64,000 nt of DNA from Kribbella flavida DSM 17836 (GTDB lineage: Bacteria > Actinomycetota > Actinomycetes > Propionibacteriales > Kribbellaceae): assembly GCF_000024345.1 (NCBI RefSeq), contig NC_013729.1:2356001-2420000 (forward strand), written 5' to 3'. The notes beneath the pieces are model-generated. The model searched no databases and was not told the DNA's origin. It saw nothing but the letters and a program-made list of their open reading frames with translations. The position numbers and the translations under genes were made by a program. Numbering within the stretch: the stretch's first letter is position 1; every line of letters starts with the position of its first letter. Of the stretch, positions 8,404-16,059 are shown one piece after another.

Positions 8404-9369
8404 GTGAGCATCAAGTCAGACGTGGATGCGTCGGTGGTGGAGTGGCTGCTCGATTCCGATCCCTCCGTGCGCTGGCAGGTCATGCGCGATGTGGCAGGAG
8501 CGACCGAGGAGGCGGTCACGGCCGAGCGGGCGTTGGTCGCGACGGAGGGTTTTGGGGCGCAACTGCTCGGCCTGCAAGGCGATGACGGCACCTGGGCCGG
8601 TACGGCGTGGAACCGCGGCTGGGACTCGACCATGCACGCCCTCATGCTCCTGCGCGACTTCGGCCTGGACCCCGACGGCGCCCCGGCGCGCACGGCGATC
8701 GACCGGGTCCGCGAGAACGTGACCTGGCGGGGAACCGGCCCGCCGGAGCGTGACGCCAACCGCTTCTTCGAAGGCGAGGTCGAGCCCTGCATCAACGGCC
8801 AGGTCGCCGCAGTCGGCGCGTACTTCGGCCAGGACGTCAGCGGGCTGATCGACCGGCTGCTCGGCGAGCAACTCCCCGACGGCGGCTGGAACTGCGAACG
8901 CGAGAACGGCGCCACCCGCTCTTCGTTCAACACCACCATCTGCGTCCTGGAGGCACTCCTGGAGTGGGAGCGAACTCAAGGCGCCACCCCAACCGTGAGC
9001 GAGGCCAGGCTGCGCGGCGACGAGTACCTCCTGACCCGCCGACTCTGCCGCCGCTCGACCGGCGAGCTGATCGAACGCGACCGCAAGGGCGGCACGAGCT
9101 GGACCCAGTTCGCGTTCCCGGCGTGGTGGCACTACGACGTACTCCGAGGCCTCGAGTACCTCCGCACCACCGGCACCAACCCCGACCCCCGCGCCGCCGA
9201 AGCCGTCGACCTCGTCACCTCCCACCGCGACTCCACCGGCCGCTGGCCCCTGCAAACCCGCTACCCCGGAACCATGCCGGTCGACCTGACCGAGCAAGTA
9301 GGCCATCCCAGCCGCTGGAACACCCTCCGAGCCCTCCGCGTCCTGCGCTGGTACGCCGCCCGCGGCTGA
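8404..9369 (+). CDS. Squalene-cyclase/prenyltransferase alpha-toroid fold protein
   Basis: About 321 residues. The GTG at 8404 is chosen because AGGAG lies 7 bases upstream. The protein is built of alpha-alpha barrel repeats with QW-like motifs: LQGDDGTWAGTAWNRGWDS, QLPDGGWNCE and DSTGRWPLQTRYPG. These are typical of the squalene-hopene cyclase/prenyltransferase beta-subunit fold. It is half the length of a true triterpene cyclase, and I see no DXDD acid motif, so terpene cyclisation is doubtful. Function unknown. Confidence 0.75.
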   Translation: MSIKSDVDASVVEWLLDSDPSVRWQVMRDVAGATEEAVTAERALVATEGFGAQLLGLQGDDGTWAGTAWNRGWDSTMHALMLLRDFGLDPDGAPARTAIDRVRENVTWRGTGPPERDANRFFEGEVEPCINGQVAAVGAYFGQDVSGLIDRLLGEQLPDGGWNCERENGATRSSFNTTICVLEALLEWERTQGATPTVSEARLRGDEYLLTRRLCRRSTGELIERDRKGGTSWTQFAFPAWWHYDVLRGLEYLRTTGTNPDPRAAEAVDLVTSHRDSTGRWPLQTRYPGTMPVDLTEQVGHPSRWNTLRALRVLRWYAARG

Positions 9370-9429
9370 CGTCGAAACCTGCGCGACGCACGACGAGCAC
9401 TACCGCGTCCAAGCCTGTGGCGGCTCGAA

Positions 9430-9636
9430 GTGGCAGCGGCCGCGATCATCGGGATGGCCGCCTGCTGGTTGACGGGTATCGCGTTGGCGCTGCACTCACT
9501 CGGCGCCCCAACTGAAACCGGCACCCGCGCCGCCGTGCTGGGGTTCTACCTCCCGCTCATTCCCGCTGTCGTCGCGGCAGGCCTGCGCGCAGCCGGCCAC
9601 CCGTTCTGCCTGTGCTGGGTCCCCGCACCCACCTGA
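9430..9636 (+). CDS. Possible small membrane protein
   Basis: A 68-residue frame opening with GTG. It contains a hydrophobic helix (IIGMAACWLTGIALALHSL), a polar turn (GAPTETGT) and a second hydrophobic segment (AAVLGFYLPLIPAVVAAGL). The two-helix layout is plausible for a real protein. No clear Shine-Dalgarno sequence is visible and the family is unknown. It lies between two convergent better-supported genes. Confidence 0.4.
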   Translation: MAAAAIIGMAACWLTGIALALHSLGAPTETGTRAAVLGFYLPLIPAVVAAGLRAAGHPFCLCWVPAPT

Positions 9637-9659
9637 CCCTCGCCCGACAGCGCCGCGCT

Positions 9660-10250
9660 CTACGTGTCGTACTCGAGCCCGTCCCACGGGGCGTAGTACG
9701 CGATGAAGTCTCCCGGCTCGACGTTGATCGAGTACATGCCTTCGAATTGAGTGACCGCGAAGCCGAACGTCACGCCGCGAACCGTCTTAGTGAACGGCTC
9801 GACCTCGATCGGCTCCAGCACGTAATCGCCGAGCTGGGCGAGCCGCGCAGCAACCAGTTGGTCCGCGTCAGCCGGGGCCGCCTGTCCAGGCGGCAGTCCC
9901 GCAGGCCGCACGACCTCGTCGACCCTCACCTCATCGAACGTGCCGTCGGCCTTCCACAGGAACACCCCGACGTACGCCGACCCCCCTGGCACGAACAGCT
10001 CGTCGCTCAGGAAGAACCTCCGGCCGTCCCCGGCGGTTCCGGCGTACGGCACGTGGTAGTCGTCAGGCACGATCGTGAAACGCGCGGGTGCTTCGTCCAT
10101 GGCAGCTCTTTCACTCGGGCCTGCCGGCGTCGACGCACAGCCGGCCAGTACGGCGAACACCGAGAGCGCGACTGCGCACAGCACCCCGGCACGCTCCGCC
10201 AAACGAGACACGACTAGCCGCGCCCGCGCCGAGAACGCTCGATGACTCAC
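9660..10250 (-). CDS. Putative lipoprotein of unknown function
   Basis: The frame can open further upstream (to 10307), but a GTG at 10250 gives a normal lipoprotein signal: Arg-containing n-region, hydrophobic core (GVLCAVALSVFAV) and lipobox LAGC. The mature part, about 160 residues, is hydrophilic and probably beta-rich. It has DDYHVPYAG, FFLSDELFVPGGSAYVGVFLW and an ending in GDFIAYYAPWDGLEYDT. No family is recognised. Expected location is the outer face of the cytoplasmic membrane. Confidence 0.65.
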   Translation of the reverse strand: MSHRAFSARARLVVSRLAERAGVLCAVALSVFAVLAGCASTPAGPSERAAMDEAPARFTIVPDDYHVPYAGTAGDGRRFFLSDELFVPGGSAYVGVFLWKADGTFDEVRVDEVVRPAGLPPGQAAPADADQLVAARLAQLGDYVLEPIEVEPFTKTVRGVTFGFAVTQFEGMYSINVEPGDFIAYYAPWDGLEYDT

Positions 10251-10423
10251 GCCGCAGAGCCTGGCACGTGGCGCACGGTCCGCGCGAACGGGGCCGGGGG
10301 TTTGCAAACGCCGAGCGGCCGAGGTCCGCGAAAGTTCCGCGGAGAGCCTGTCGGAATCCCCGGACGCCGTTCGTAGCGTGGGTGGAGGCGGACAGCGGGT
10401 CCGCTCGAGCCGAAGGAGCAGAC

Positions 10424-10783
10424 ATGCCCGAGTACCTCATCTACTTCAACCAGCAGTGGGTCGGTGACCACCCCGAGGAGTGGTACCGCGGCCGCGGGCC
10501 GCTCGCCATGGCGGTCGTGAACGAGATGAAGGACGCCGGCGTCTACGTCTTCGCCGGCGGGCTGGAGGAGGAGGACGGCCCCATCTACAGCGCCGACCCC
10601 ACCAGTGGCGAGGTGCTGATCACCGACGGACCGTACGTCGAGAGCAAGGAGTTCCTGGGCGGCTTCGCTCTCGTCGACGTGCCCGACGACGAAACCGCCA
10701 AGCTGTGGGCCGGCAAAATCGCCGAGGCCTGCGGCTGGCCCCACGAGATCCGCCGCTTCAAGCCCCAACCCAAGGTGGAGTGA
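10424..10783 (+). CDS. YCII-related (DGPF-type) domain protein
   Basis: A 119-residue single-domain protein preceded by GAAGGAG. The order is YLIYFNQQW at the N-terminus, GVYVFAGGLEE, VLITDGPYVESKEFLGGFALVDV and then DDETAKLWAGKIAEACGWPHEIRRF. The DGPYVESKEFLGGF segment is diagnostic of the YCII/DGPF family, which often sits beside ECF sigma factors; none is present here. Biochemical role unknown. Confidence 0.85.
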   Translation: MPEYLIYFNQQWVGDHPEEWYRGRGPLAMAVVNEMKDAGVYVFAGGLEEEDGPIYSADPTSGEVLITDGPYVESKEFLGGFALVDVPDDETAKLWAGKIAEACGWPHEIRRFKPQPKVE

Positions 10784-10830
10784 CTCCACCGCCGCGTAGC
10801 CGTACGAGGCTGGAAGGTGGCCACGCGCCC

Positions 10831-10871
10831 AAAGGCCAGGTCGGCGGCCGGCGCCTCTGACCTGGGCCTTT
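10831..10871. terminator. Terminator hairpin after YCII gene
   Basis: AAAGGCC(C)AGGTC pairs with GACCTGGGCCTTT, with one bulged base and a 16-base loop, 48 bp after the YCII stop codon. The right arm ends in a T run. Confidence 0.65.
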
Positions 10872-10929
10872 GCTGCGGAGCTGCGGCTGGCGGGGCTCTC
10901 GCTGCCTGAGTGGGTGACACGCTTCCGAT

Positions 10930-11388
10930 ATGACGGTTACGGATGTAACACCGGAGAGCATCGACGGCTCAGTCGATGCCGAGGCCGCCCGGACATGGAT
11001 ATTTGCGGTGCACCAGTGGATCCGGAGGCAGCCGAGCGGCACGCAGCTCGTAGGAGAAGTGCGAATGCCCGGGCCGGGCTGGAACTACTACGGGGTTCGC
11101 GTTCAGCTGTCCAGTGACTCGACCCTTCGCCTTCTCTTGAACGCAGCGATCGGTCTCGTCGCCGCGTCCGAACACGAGAATGTGCCCGAGTTCGGTCCGC
11201 TGAGATTCCGCGTGGTTCCCAGCCCTGAAGTATTCGAAGCGCACGGTTTGCGCGTTGCGAGCGCAACTCAACTGGCAGCGGAGATCAGCGAGGCCGACCT
11301 TCACGCTCTGCCAGAGAGTCGGAGGAAAGACGTCCTGTATCACGGTCCGACGACGGTCGGCGACCTCCTTTTCAATTGGTTCGACTGA
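10930..11388 (+). CDS. Hypothetical protein
   Basis: A 152-residue acidic soluble protein with no signal peptide or membrane segment: WIFAVHQWIRRQP, MPGPGWNYYGVRVQ, LLLNAAIGLVAASEHENVPEFG, SRRKDVLYHGPTTVGDLLFNWFD. I recognise no family. Part of the gene (11221-11280) is 60% GC, lower than most of the window, and it lies just outside the tRNA-Gly element scar. It could be a transferred gene. Confidence 0.7.
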   Translation: MTVTDVTPESIDGSVDAEAARTWIFAVHQWIRRQPSGTQLVGEVRMPGPGWNYYGVRVQLSSDSTLRLLLNAAIGLVAASEHENVPEFGPLRFRVVPSPEVFEAHGLRVASATQLAAEISEADLHALPESRRKDVLYHGPTTVGDLLFNWFD

Positions 11389-11508
11389 ACAGGGGCGCAT
11401 TCGGTGATCGGCAGGATCCTTGCGCTACCTCGCACGGCTCATCGGTCGGCAAGCTCCTAGACCTGCAGCAGATCAGCTGGCGACATCCGTCAAGGGTCTA
11501 TTGGCGGA

Positions 11509-12171
11509 TCACAGTGCAGAGTGACCGAGCGGCACGGCTTCAACGGTCCGCCACTCGTACATGCGGTTGTCGCGGTGCATCTCGATGAGCGAGACGGCGT
11601 TGATCGTCAGGTCGGCCGGGTCGGCTGTGACGCGGTTGATCGCGTCGAGCGCGGTGGCAGCAGGCTGAGAGGTGCTGACGTACGCAAGGCTGATGTGTGG
11701 CTGGTAGCCGTCGGCATTGTCCGGTGCTCCGTCCGGTCCGAGCACATCGGCGATTGCGGCTCGTACGGTGTGCCGGATCTGCTGGACGGGCTCCACCGGG
11801 TCCGACGGAAGGGCGATCGCCTCCGGGCGCATGACTGGCCGCTGAAATCGCACCTTGACCGGTTCCGCCTCGGCGAGCCGGGAGTGGGCGGCGTCCAGGA
11901 GCGCGTCTACCTGGACGGTCGACACGTCCTCGACGAATCCGACGCCTTGCATGGTCAGGTGCAGCCACTGCTGCGGGATCATGTCGAGTCCCGGCACGGT
12001 CGACAGTTGGGCCTGGTAGCTGGCGGCCAGCCGGTGGAGTGGAGTGGCGTCCTCGAAGACATTGATGTGCCAGGTGTAGAACCGCGTGCCGACCTTCCAG
12101 CCGGGCCGCCACCACCAGTGGTCGGCGAGCTGGTCGGCGTGGCGGAACGTCCATTCGGGAGCAGAGGCCAT
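11509..12171 (-). CDS. 2H phosphoesterase / 2'-5' RNA ligase family protein
   Basis: A 220-residue protein. The ATG at 12171 has GGTGGAA 8 bases upstream and starts just before conserved sequence. The two HxT/S signatures of the 2H superfamily are clear: WLHLTMQG (about residue 70) and PHISLAYV (about residue 158). These histidines act on 2',3'-cyclic or 2'-5' phosphodiester bonds in RNA or small nucleotides. The substrate is unknown. It lies next to the tRNA-Gly fragment, which may be coincidental. Confidence 0.85.
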   Translation of the reverse strand: MASAPEWTFRHADQLADHWWWRPGWKVGTRFYTWHINVFEDATPLHRLAASYQAQLSTVPGLDMIPQQWLHLTMQGVGFVEDVSTVQVDALLDAAHSRLAEAEPVKVRFQRPVMRPEAIALPSDPVEPVQQIRHTVRAAIADVLGPDGAPDNADGYQPHISLAYVSTSQPAATALDAINRVTADPADLTINAVSLIEMHRDNRMYEWRTVEAVPLGHSAL

Positions 12172-12284
12172 GTCGCATGTTCCACCGCGGTCAACAGCTT
12201 GGGTGGGACACGCCGGACGGCGATGGCGGCGGAGCCGGTGCGACGGCACGGTCGTACAAGGCTGGATCGAGATGAGAAAGGGCC

Positions 12285-12304
12285 GGCCACCGGCGACGGT
12301 GGCC
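12285..12304 (-). terminator. Hairpin beyond the tRNA-Gly fragment
   Basis: GGCCACCG-GCGA-CGGTGGCC is a perfect 8-bp stem with a GNRA-type tetraloop. It lies 10 bases past the 3' end of the tRNA fragment on the minus strand, the same spacing as the terminator of the intact tRNA-Gly. It is probably the original host terminator of that tRNA gene. Confidence 0.55.
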
Positions 12305-12314
12305 CCTCAGGCTG

Positions 12315-12356
12315 GAGCGGGTGACGAGAATTGAACTCGCGTAGCCAGTGTGGAAG
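12315..12356 (-). repeat. Displaced 3' half of tRNA-Gly (att-site remnant)
   Basis: These 42 bases match 13007-13048 at 40 of 42 positions, in the same orientation. They cover the tRNA-Gly(UCC) sequence from the anticodon loop through the T arm to the acceptor 3' end. No 5' half is present, so this is not a tRNA. A displaced tRNA 3' end is what tyrosine-recombinase elements leave at the far junction when they integrate into a tRNA anticodon loop. Confidence 0.8.
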
Positions 12357-12464
12357 CCCGGCCGACTGCCCGCGCGGATGGGCTCTCCACACCTGAAACC
12401 TATGCCCACAACACCCCGCGAGCGACCGCCGACGACCACCGGTTAGGGCACGTAGAGGTCACAG

Positions 12465-12734
12465 TTACCAGAAGGAGAACCAGCGACCCACGAAGCCGAA
12501 TGACCAGCGCGCGGCGTCTGATAGCCCCCGCCTGAGACTGCGCCGAACTAGCGCGACGATCAGGACCAGACATCCGAATGCCCCAACCACCAAGATCAGT
12601 AGACCGGCTGCCGTGTCGACATCCGCTGTGATTGCGGCGACGACAAGAAGCACACCGAAGAGCGCCAGGCCGAAGACCACATCGCCTCTGTCGGCTCCGA
12701 GGTCCTGCCGACGCTGGGTTGGTTCGTCCGCCAC
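12465..12734 (-). CDS. Small membrane protein inside the element scar
   Basis: An 89-residue protein from the GTG at 12734 (GGGGG just upstream). A hydrophilic N-terminus (ADEPTQRRQDLGADRG) precedes two hydrophobic helices (VVFGLALFGVLLVVAAIT and AAGLLILVVGAFGCLVLIVAL), then an Arg-rich region and an aromatic tail ending GRWFSFW. The topology is clear; the family is not recognised. It is probably cargo of the degraded element. Confidence 0.55.
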   Translation of the reverse strand: MADEPTQRRQDLGADRGDVVFGLALFGVLLVVAAITADVDTAAGLLILVVGAFGCLVLIVALVRRSLRRGLSDAARWSFGFVGRWFSFW

Positions 12735-12770
12735 GCCCCCAAGTATGCGGGTGAGGGATCGAGGCGAAGC

Positions 12771-12914
12771 GTGCCAGCGCACCACACCTGCCCCGCACTC
12801 CTGATAGCTGCCAACTGGCTCAACGAGCTAGTTGAACGCCAGATCAAGGCCATCACTGAGGGCACGACCGATGACGACGATGGTGCGGCCGGGCTGCTGG
12901 TGCCGACCGGCTAA
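12771..12914 (+). pseudogene. Short open tail, possible remnant of an integrase gene
   Basis: A frame of at most 47 codons ending at the TAA at 12912. Its last part (AANWLNELVERQIKAITEG, then an acidic GTTDDDGAAG) looks like the C-terminal helix and tail of a larger protein. It points toward the intact tRNA-Gly and stops 94 bp before it, which is where an integrase gene normally ends. No catalytic motif remains, so the assignment is a guess from position. Confidence 0.25.
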
Positions 12915-12959
12915 TTGCACGCTAATTGCACGAGGTGGGGAGCGGCCCACGCGAGCGAA

Positions 12960-12997
12960 AGGCCCAGGCTGGAGGTTGTTGCCTCTGACCTGGGCCT
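12960..12997 (-). terminator. tRNA-Gly terminator
   Basis: AGGCCCAGG and CCTGGGCCT form a perfect 9-bp stem about 10 bases past the 3' end of the minus-strand tRNA-Gly. It resembles the hairpin at 10831-10871, which also contains GCCTCTGACCTGGGCCT. Confidence 0.65.
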
Positions 12998-13007
12998 CTG
13001 TCGTTCG

Positions 13008-13078
13008 AGCGGGTGACGAGAATCGAACTCGCGTAGCCAGTTTGGAAGACTGGGGCTCTACCATTGAGCTACACCCGC
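13008..13078 (-). tRNA. tRNA-Gly (anticodon UCC)
   Basis: Read on the minus strand from 13078, the acceptor GCGGGTG pairs with CACCCGC. The D arm is GCTC/GAGC. The anticodon arm has loop CTTCCAA, giving UCC. The T arm contains GTTCGATTC. The discriminator base is U and no CCA is encoded. The 3' half is duplicated at 12315-12356, marking this gene as an integration site. Confidence 0.95.
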
Positions 13079-13226
13079 GGACGCCCGGTTGGGGGGCGCT
13101 CGGACATGATTCCACATCGCGGGGGCGGGCTCAAAACGGGTTCCGGGAGCGTGGGGTCGAAGGGCTGGGGTGGGCGCAGTAGGGTCGAAAGGCAGGGTGG
13201 GGGAGCGAGCACTACCTCGCGTCCAC

Positions 13227-13232
13227 TAGACT
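13227..13232 (+). promoter_or_regulatory. -10 element of tRNA-Pro
   Basis: TAGACT lies 13 bases before the mature tRNA-Pro start. The same CACTAGACT string precedes folC. No good -35 hexamer is visible at 17 bp. Confidence 0.45.
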
Positions 13233-13245
13233 CGTTCGGTCACTG

Positions 13246-13318
13246 CGGGGCGTAGCGTAGTGGCTAGCGCGCCTGCTTTGGGAGCAGGAGACCGCAGGTT
13301 CGAGTCCTGTCGCCCCGA
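13246..13318 (+). tRNA. tRNA-Pro (anticodon UGG)
   Basis: The acceptor CGGGGCG pairs with CGCCCCG, followed by discriminator A. The D arm is present, the anticodon stem CTGC/GCAG holds loop TTTGGGA (anticodon UGG), and the T loop is TTCGAGTC. CCA is not encoded. It lies 76 bp upstream of tig, a linkage seen in many actinobacteria. Confidence 0.95.
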
Positions 13319-13394
13319 CAAACCCCTGCAGCACCTGCGGCGTGGCCTGTTTCGGGCCTGCCGTGATCGTCATCGACCAAGGAGAACCGCCACC

Positions 13395-14792
13395 GTGAAG
13401 AGCACCGTCGAGTCCTTGAGCCCGACCAAGGTCCGGCTCATCGTCGAGGTGCCGTTCGAGGAGCTCAAGCCGAGCCTCGACGCGGCGTACCAGAGCATCG
13501 CCCAGCAGATCGTCGTCCCGGGCTTCCGCAAGGGCAAGGTTCCCCCGCAGGTCATCGACCAGCGCGTCGGCCGGGCCCCGGTGCTGGAGGAGGCGATCAA
13601 CGACGCGCTGCCGAAGCTGTACTCGCAGGCGGTGCAGGACAACCAGGTCAAGGCGATCGGCCGGCCCGAGGTCGACGTGACCGAGTTCAACGACAAGGAG
13701 AACCTGCAGTTCTCCGCCGAGGTCGAGGTGCGGCCGGAGATCGAGCTGCCCGATCTGGACGGCCTGGAGGCCTCGGTCGAGGACATCGCGATCAGCGACG
13801 ACGAGATCGAGGAGCAGATCGACGCGCTGCGGCAGCGGTTCGGCTCGCTGAACCCGGTCGAGCGCGCGGTCGCCGACAAGGACTTCATCACCCTCGACCT
13901 GTCCGCCACCAAGGACGGCGAGAAGATCGAGGAGGCGCAGGCGACCGGCCTGTCGTACCAGGTCGGCAGCGGTCAGCTGCTCGACGGCCTGGACGAGGCC
14001 GTGCTCGGCCTGACCGCGGGTGAGTCGAAGACCTTCGTCACCCAGCTGGTCGGCGGCGCGCTCAAGGGCGAGGACGTCGACGTCGAGGTGACCGTGACGG
14101 CGGTCAAGGAGCAGGAGCTGCCGGAGTTCGACGACGACTTCGCGCAGACCGCGTCGGAGTTCGACACGGCCGAGGAGCTCAAGGCCGACGTCCGGACCCG
14201 GCTGGAGCGCGGCAAGCGGCTCGAGCAGGCCGGCGACGCCCGCGACGCGGTGCTGGAGAAGATTCTCACCCTGGTCGAGGTGCCGGTGCCCGAGGGCCTG
14301 CTGACCGACGAGGTCGCCGCCCGCCGGGAGAACCTCGAGCAGCAGCTCGGCTACTCCGGGATGACCTTCGAGCAGTTCCTGGAGAGCGAGGAGCAGACCC
14401 AGGAAGAGTTCGACGAGGACCTGAAGAAGCGCTCCGAGGACGCGATCAAGGCGCAGTTCGTGCTCGACCTGGTCGCCGAGAAGCAGGACCTGAGCGTGAA
14501 CGACCAGGAGCTGACCGAGCACATCGTGCGGCACGCGCAGCGCTCCGGCGTGAGCCCGGACCAGTTCGCCCAGCACGCGGTCGAGAACAACCTGGTGCCG
14601 AGCCTGGTGTCCGAGGTCGTGCGCGGCAAGGCGCTGGCCTACCTGGTCGAGAACGCGAAGATCACCGACGCCTCCGGCAACGAGGTCGAGCTGAAGACGC
14701 TGCTCCCGGACGGCTCGTACGCCGACCCGGCGGCGGACGCCGCGACCGACGCCGAGGCGGAGACCCCGGCTGAGGAGCCCGCGAAGGCCTGA
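13395..14792 (+). CDS. tig: Trigger factor, ribosome-associated chaperone and prolyl isomerase
   Basis: 465 residues from a GTG preceded by AAGGAGA. The N-terminal ribosome-binding domain carries the signature VPGFRKGKVP (about residues 42-51). An FKBP-type peptidyl-prolyl isomerase domain follows (about 160-240: DFITLDLSATKDGE, GLTAGESKTF), then the long helical substrate-binding C-terminal domain and a disordered Ala/Glu/Asp tail typical of actinobacterial Tig. It binds L23 at the ribosome exit tunnel and folds nascent chains. It precedes clpP1-clpP2-clpX, with an aldo/keto reductase gene inserted between. Confidence 0.97.
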   Translation: MKSTVESLSPTKVRLIVEVPFEELKPSLDAAYQSIAQQIVVPGFRKGKVPPQVIDQRVGRAPVLEEAINDALPKLYSQAVQDNQVKAIGRPEVDVTEFNDKENLQFSAEVEVRPEIELPDLDGLEASVEDIAISDDEIEEQIDALRQRFGSLNPVERAVADKDFITLDLSATKDGEKIEEAQATGLSYQVGSGQLLDGLDEAVLGLTAGESKTFVTQLVGGALKGEDVDVEVTVTAVKEQELPEFDDDFAQTASEFDTAEELKADVRTRLERGKRLEQAGDARDAVLEKILTLVEVPVPEGLLTDEVAARRENLEQQLGYSGMTFEQFLESEEQTQEEFDEDLKKRSEDAIKAQFVLDLVAEKQDLSVNDQELTEHIVRHAQRSGVSPDQFAQHAVENNLVPSLVSEVVRGKALAYLVENAKITDASGNEVELKTLLPDGSYADPAADAATDAEAETPAEEPAKA

Positions 14793-14820
14793 ACGCCTCG
14801 CACCTGACGAACCACCGGCG

Positions 14821-14850
14821 ACGCCCCGGATCCCCTCGGATCCGGGGCGT
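14821..14850. terminator. tig terminator
   Basis: A perfect 13-bp stem, ACGCCCCGGATCC with GGATCCGGGGCGT, and a CCTC tetraloop, 29 bp after the tig stop and before the convergent aldo/keto reductase gene. Confidence 0.85.
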
Positions 14851-14888
14851 CGCTGCGTACGCCGTACGGGTGCTGCCGGGATCGGAGG

Positions 14889-15875
14889 TCAGTCGGCTGC
14901 GTCCAGGCGCCGGCGCTGGTCCGGGGTCAGCTCGAGATCGACCGCGCCGAGGCTCTCGTCGAGCTGCGCCACCGACGACGCGCCGACCAGCGGAATGATC
15001 GGCAGCTCGCCACCCATCAGCCAGGCCAGCACAACCTGGTTCGGCGTCGCGCCCGTCTCGCGAACCACCTCGTCCAGCACTACCCGCCGCGCCCGGGTGC
15101 CGGCGTGGTCGTGCACGTCGCTCAGCGGCCGATCAGCGCGCACATAGGCACCGCTCAGCAACGGCGTGTAGGCCACCAAGGCCAAGCCGGGCTCGGCCCG
15201 CAGATAGCTGAGCAGGTGACCATCGGTGACACCGATGCTCCCGTCCCGCGAGCGCAGCCCAGCCTGGTCGGTGCGTGCCCGGAAGTAGGTGTGGTGGTAC
15301 TGCAGCACCTCGCAAGCGGGCAGACCGGCCTGCGCCGCGAGGCTACGGGCCCGCTCCACCTGCCAGGCCCAGTGGTTGCTCAGGCCCACCAGTCCGACCG
15401 TCCCCTCGGCGGCGAGCGTGCCGAACGCCTCGACCTGGGCCGCCAGCGGTACCGCCGGGTCGGGGATGTGGGCGTAGTAGACGTCGAGCCGATCGCGTCC
15501 CAGATTCTCCAGGCTGCGCGCGGCCGACTCCTTGATCACCTCCGGCGCGAGCCCTTCGAGGTCCTCGGAGAGCTGCTTGGCCGGCCGCGGCGGTCGCCCA
15601 CCGACCTTGGTCGCGATCGCGACCTCGTCGCCCAGGCCGCGGCTGCGGAGCCAGCGGCCGAGGAGCTGCTCGCTCTCACCGCCCTGCGTGCCGTTGATCC
15701 AGAAGGCGTAGTTGTTGGATGTGTCGATGAAGCTGCCGCCCGCCTCGACGTAGCGGTCGAGGATCGCGTACGACGTCGACTCGTCGGTGCGGGTGCCCAT
15801 CAGCATCGCGCCGAGCGCGAGCCGGCTCACCCGGCGGCTGCGGGCGGGATCCGTTCCCAGTGTCAGATAGCGCAT
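14889..15875 (-). CDS. Aldo/keto reductase
   Basis: About 328 residues from the ATG at 15875; the frame can open 12 bases earlier at a TTG. Motifs of the NADPH-dependent TIM-barrel reductases are visible: LALGAMLMGT, the Asp/Tyr pair in SFIDTSNNYAFW, the lysine in IATKVGG, YYAHIPD and the cofactor-binding GLSNHWAWQ and IIPLVGASS near the end. It is probably a cytoplasmic reductase of carbonyl compounds. It sits between tig and clpP1 on the opposite strand, an insertion into an otherwise conserved gene order. Confidence 0.88.
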   Translation of the reverse strand: MRYLTLGTDPARSRRVSRLALGAMLMGTRTDESTSYAILDRYVEAGGSFIDTSNNYAFWINGTQGGESEQLLGRWLRSRGLGDEVAIATKVGGRPPRPAKQLSEDLEGLAPEVIKESAARSLENLGRDRLDVYYAHIPDPAVPLAAQVEAFGTLAAEGTVGLVGLSNHWAWQVERARSLAAQAGLPACEVLQYHHTYFRARTDQAGLRSRDGSIGVTDGHLLSYLRAEPGLALVAYTPLLSGAYVRADRPLSDVHDHAGTRARRVVLDEVVRETGATPNQVVLAWLMGGELPIIPLVGASSVAQLDESLGAVDLELTPDQRRRLDAAD

Positions 15876-15921
15876 GCCGCCAGGCAACCGGCTAGACCGC
15901 GCTCTAGGTCAAGCCTCGTTC

Positions 15922-15958
15922 CCGGTACGCCGGGCGCACCCGGCGGGCGGCGTACCGG
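15922..15958. repeat. 11-bp inverted repeat upstream of clpP1
   Basis: CCGGTACGCCG and CGGCGTACCGG are perfect inverted copies separated by 15 bases, in the divergent region between the aldo/keto reductase and clpP1. It could be an operator or an RNA hairpin of either leader. Confidence 0.45.
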
Positions 15959-15970
15959 CGGACCGGCAGG

Positions 15971-16007
15971 AATTCGCTCAGGGCAGACAGGGTGCGCCGT
16001 GAGCGAA
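15971..16007 (+). promoter_or_regulatory. Candidate ClgR-type operator of clpP1P2
   Basis: TTCGCTCA (15973-15980) is repeated inverted as TGAGCGAA (16000-16007). The left half, 15971-15988, also fits the CGC-N5-GC(G) core of the ClgR operators known upstream of actinobacterial clp genes, except for its last G. It lies just upstream of the presumed clpP1 promoter. Assignment to ClgR is inference. Confidence 0.4.
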
Positions 16008-16023
16008 CACTTGCCGACCGGCC

Positions 16024-16052
16024 TTAGGTCTGTCGCCGCCGCCCAGTAATGT
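16024..16052 (+). promoter_or_regulatory. clpP1: Candidate clpP1 promoter
   Basis: TTAGGT, 17 bases, TAATGT. Transcription would begin about 7 bases later, at or next to the GTG start at 16060. No Shine-Dalgarno sequence is present, which suggests a leaderless mRNA. Confidence 0.4.
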
Positions 16053-16059
16053 CGGCTTC

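Larger units (their letters stand above)
12357..13006. mobile_element. Remnant of a tRNA-Gly-integrated element
   Basis: The interval between the tRNA-Gly gene and its displaced 3' copy. It is far too short for a functional integrative element. It holds an 89-residue membrane protein gene, a short open tail on the plus strand pointing at the tRNA, and a tandem 11-bp repeat (GCTAATTGCAC twice, 12910-12931). The boundaries follow from the 42-bp direct repeat. The identity of the element is unknown. Confidence 0.5.

Noticed and set aside
11521-12324. Plus-strand frame of 267 codons opposite the 2H phosphoesterase
   Set aside because: The minus strand has both HxT/S motifs in a compact domain; the plus-strand product has no recognisable features.
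12315-12380. Second tRNA-Gly gene
   Set aside because: Only the 3' half from the anticodon loop is present. Upstream bases cannot form the D arm or the 5' acceptor strand.
13079-13245. Small RNA or gene between tRNA-Gly and tRNA-Pro
   Set aside because: Only a G-rich, loosely repeated stretch (GGGTCGAA twice) is visible; no stable fold, terminator or frame supports a gene.
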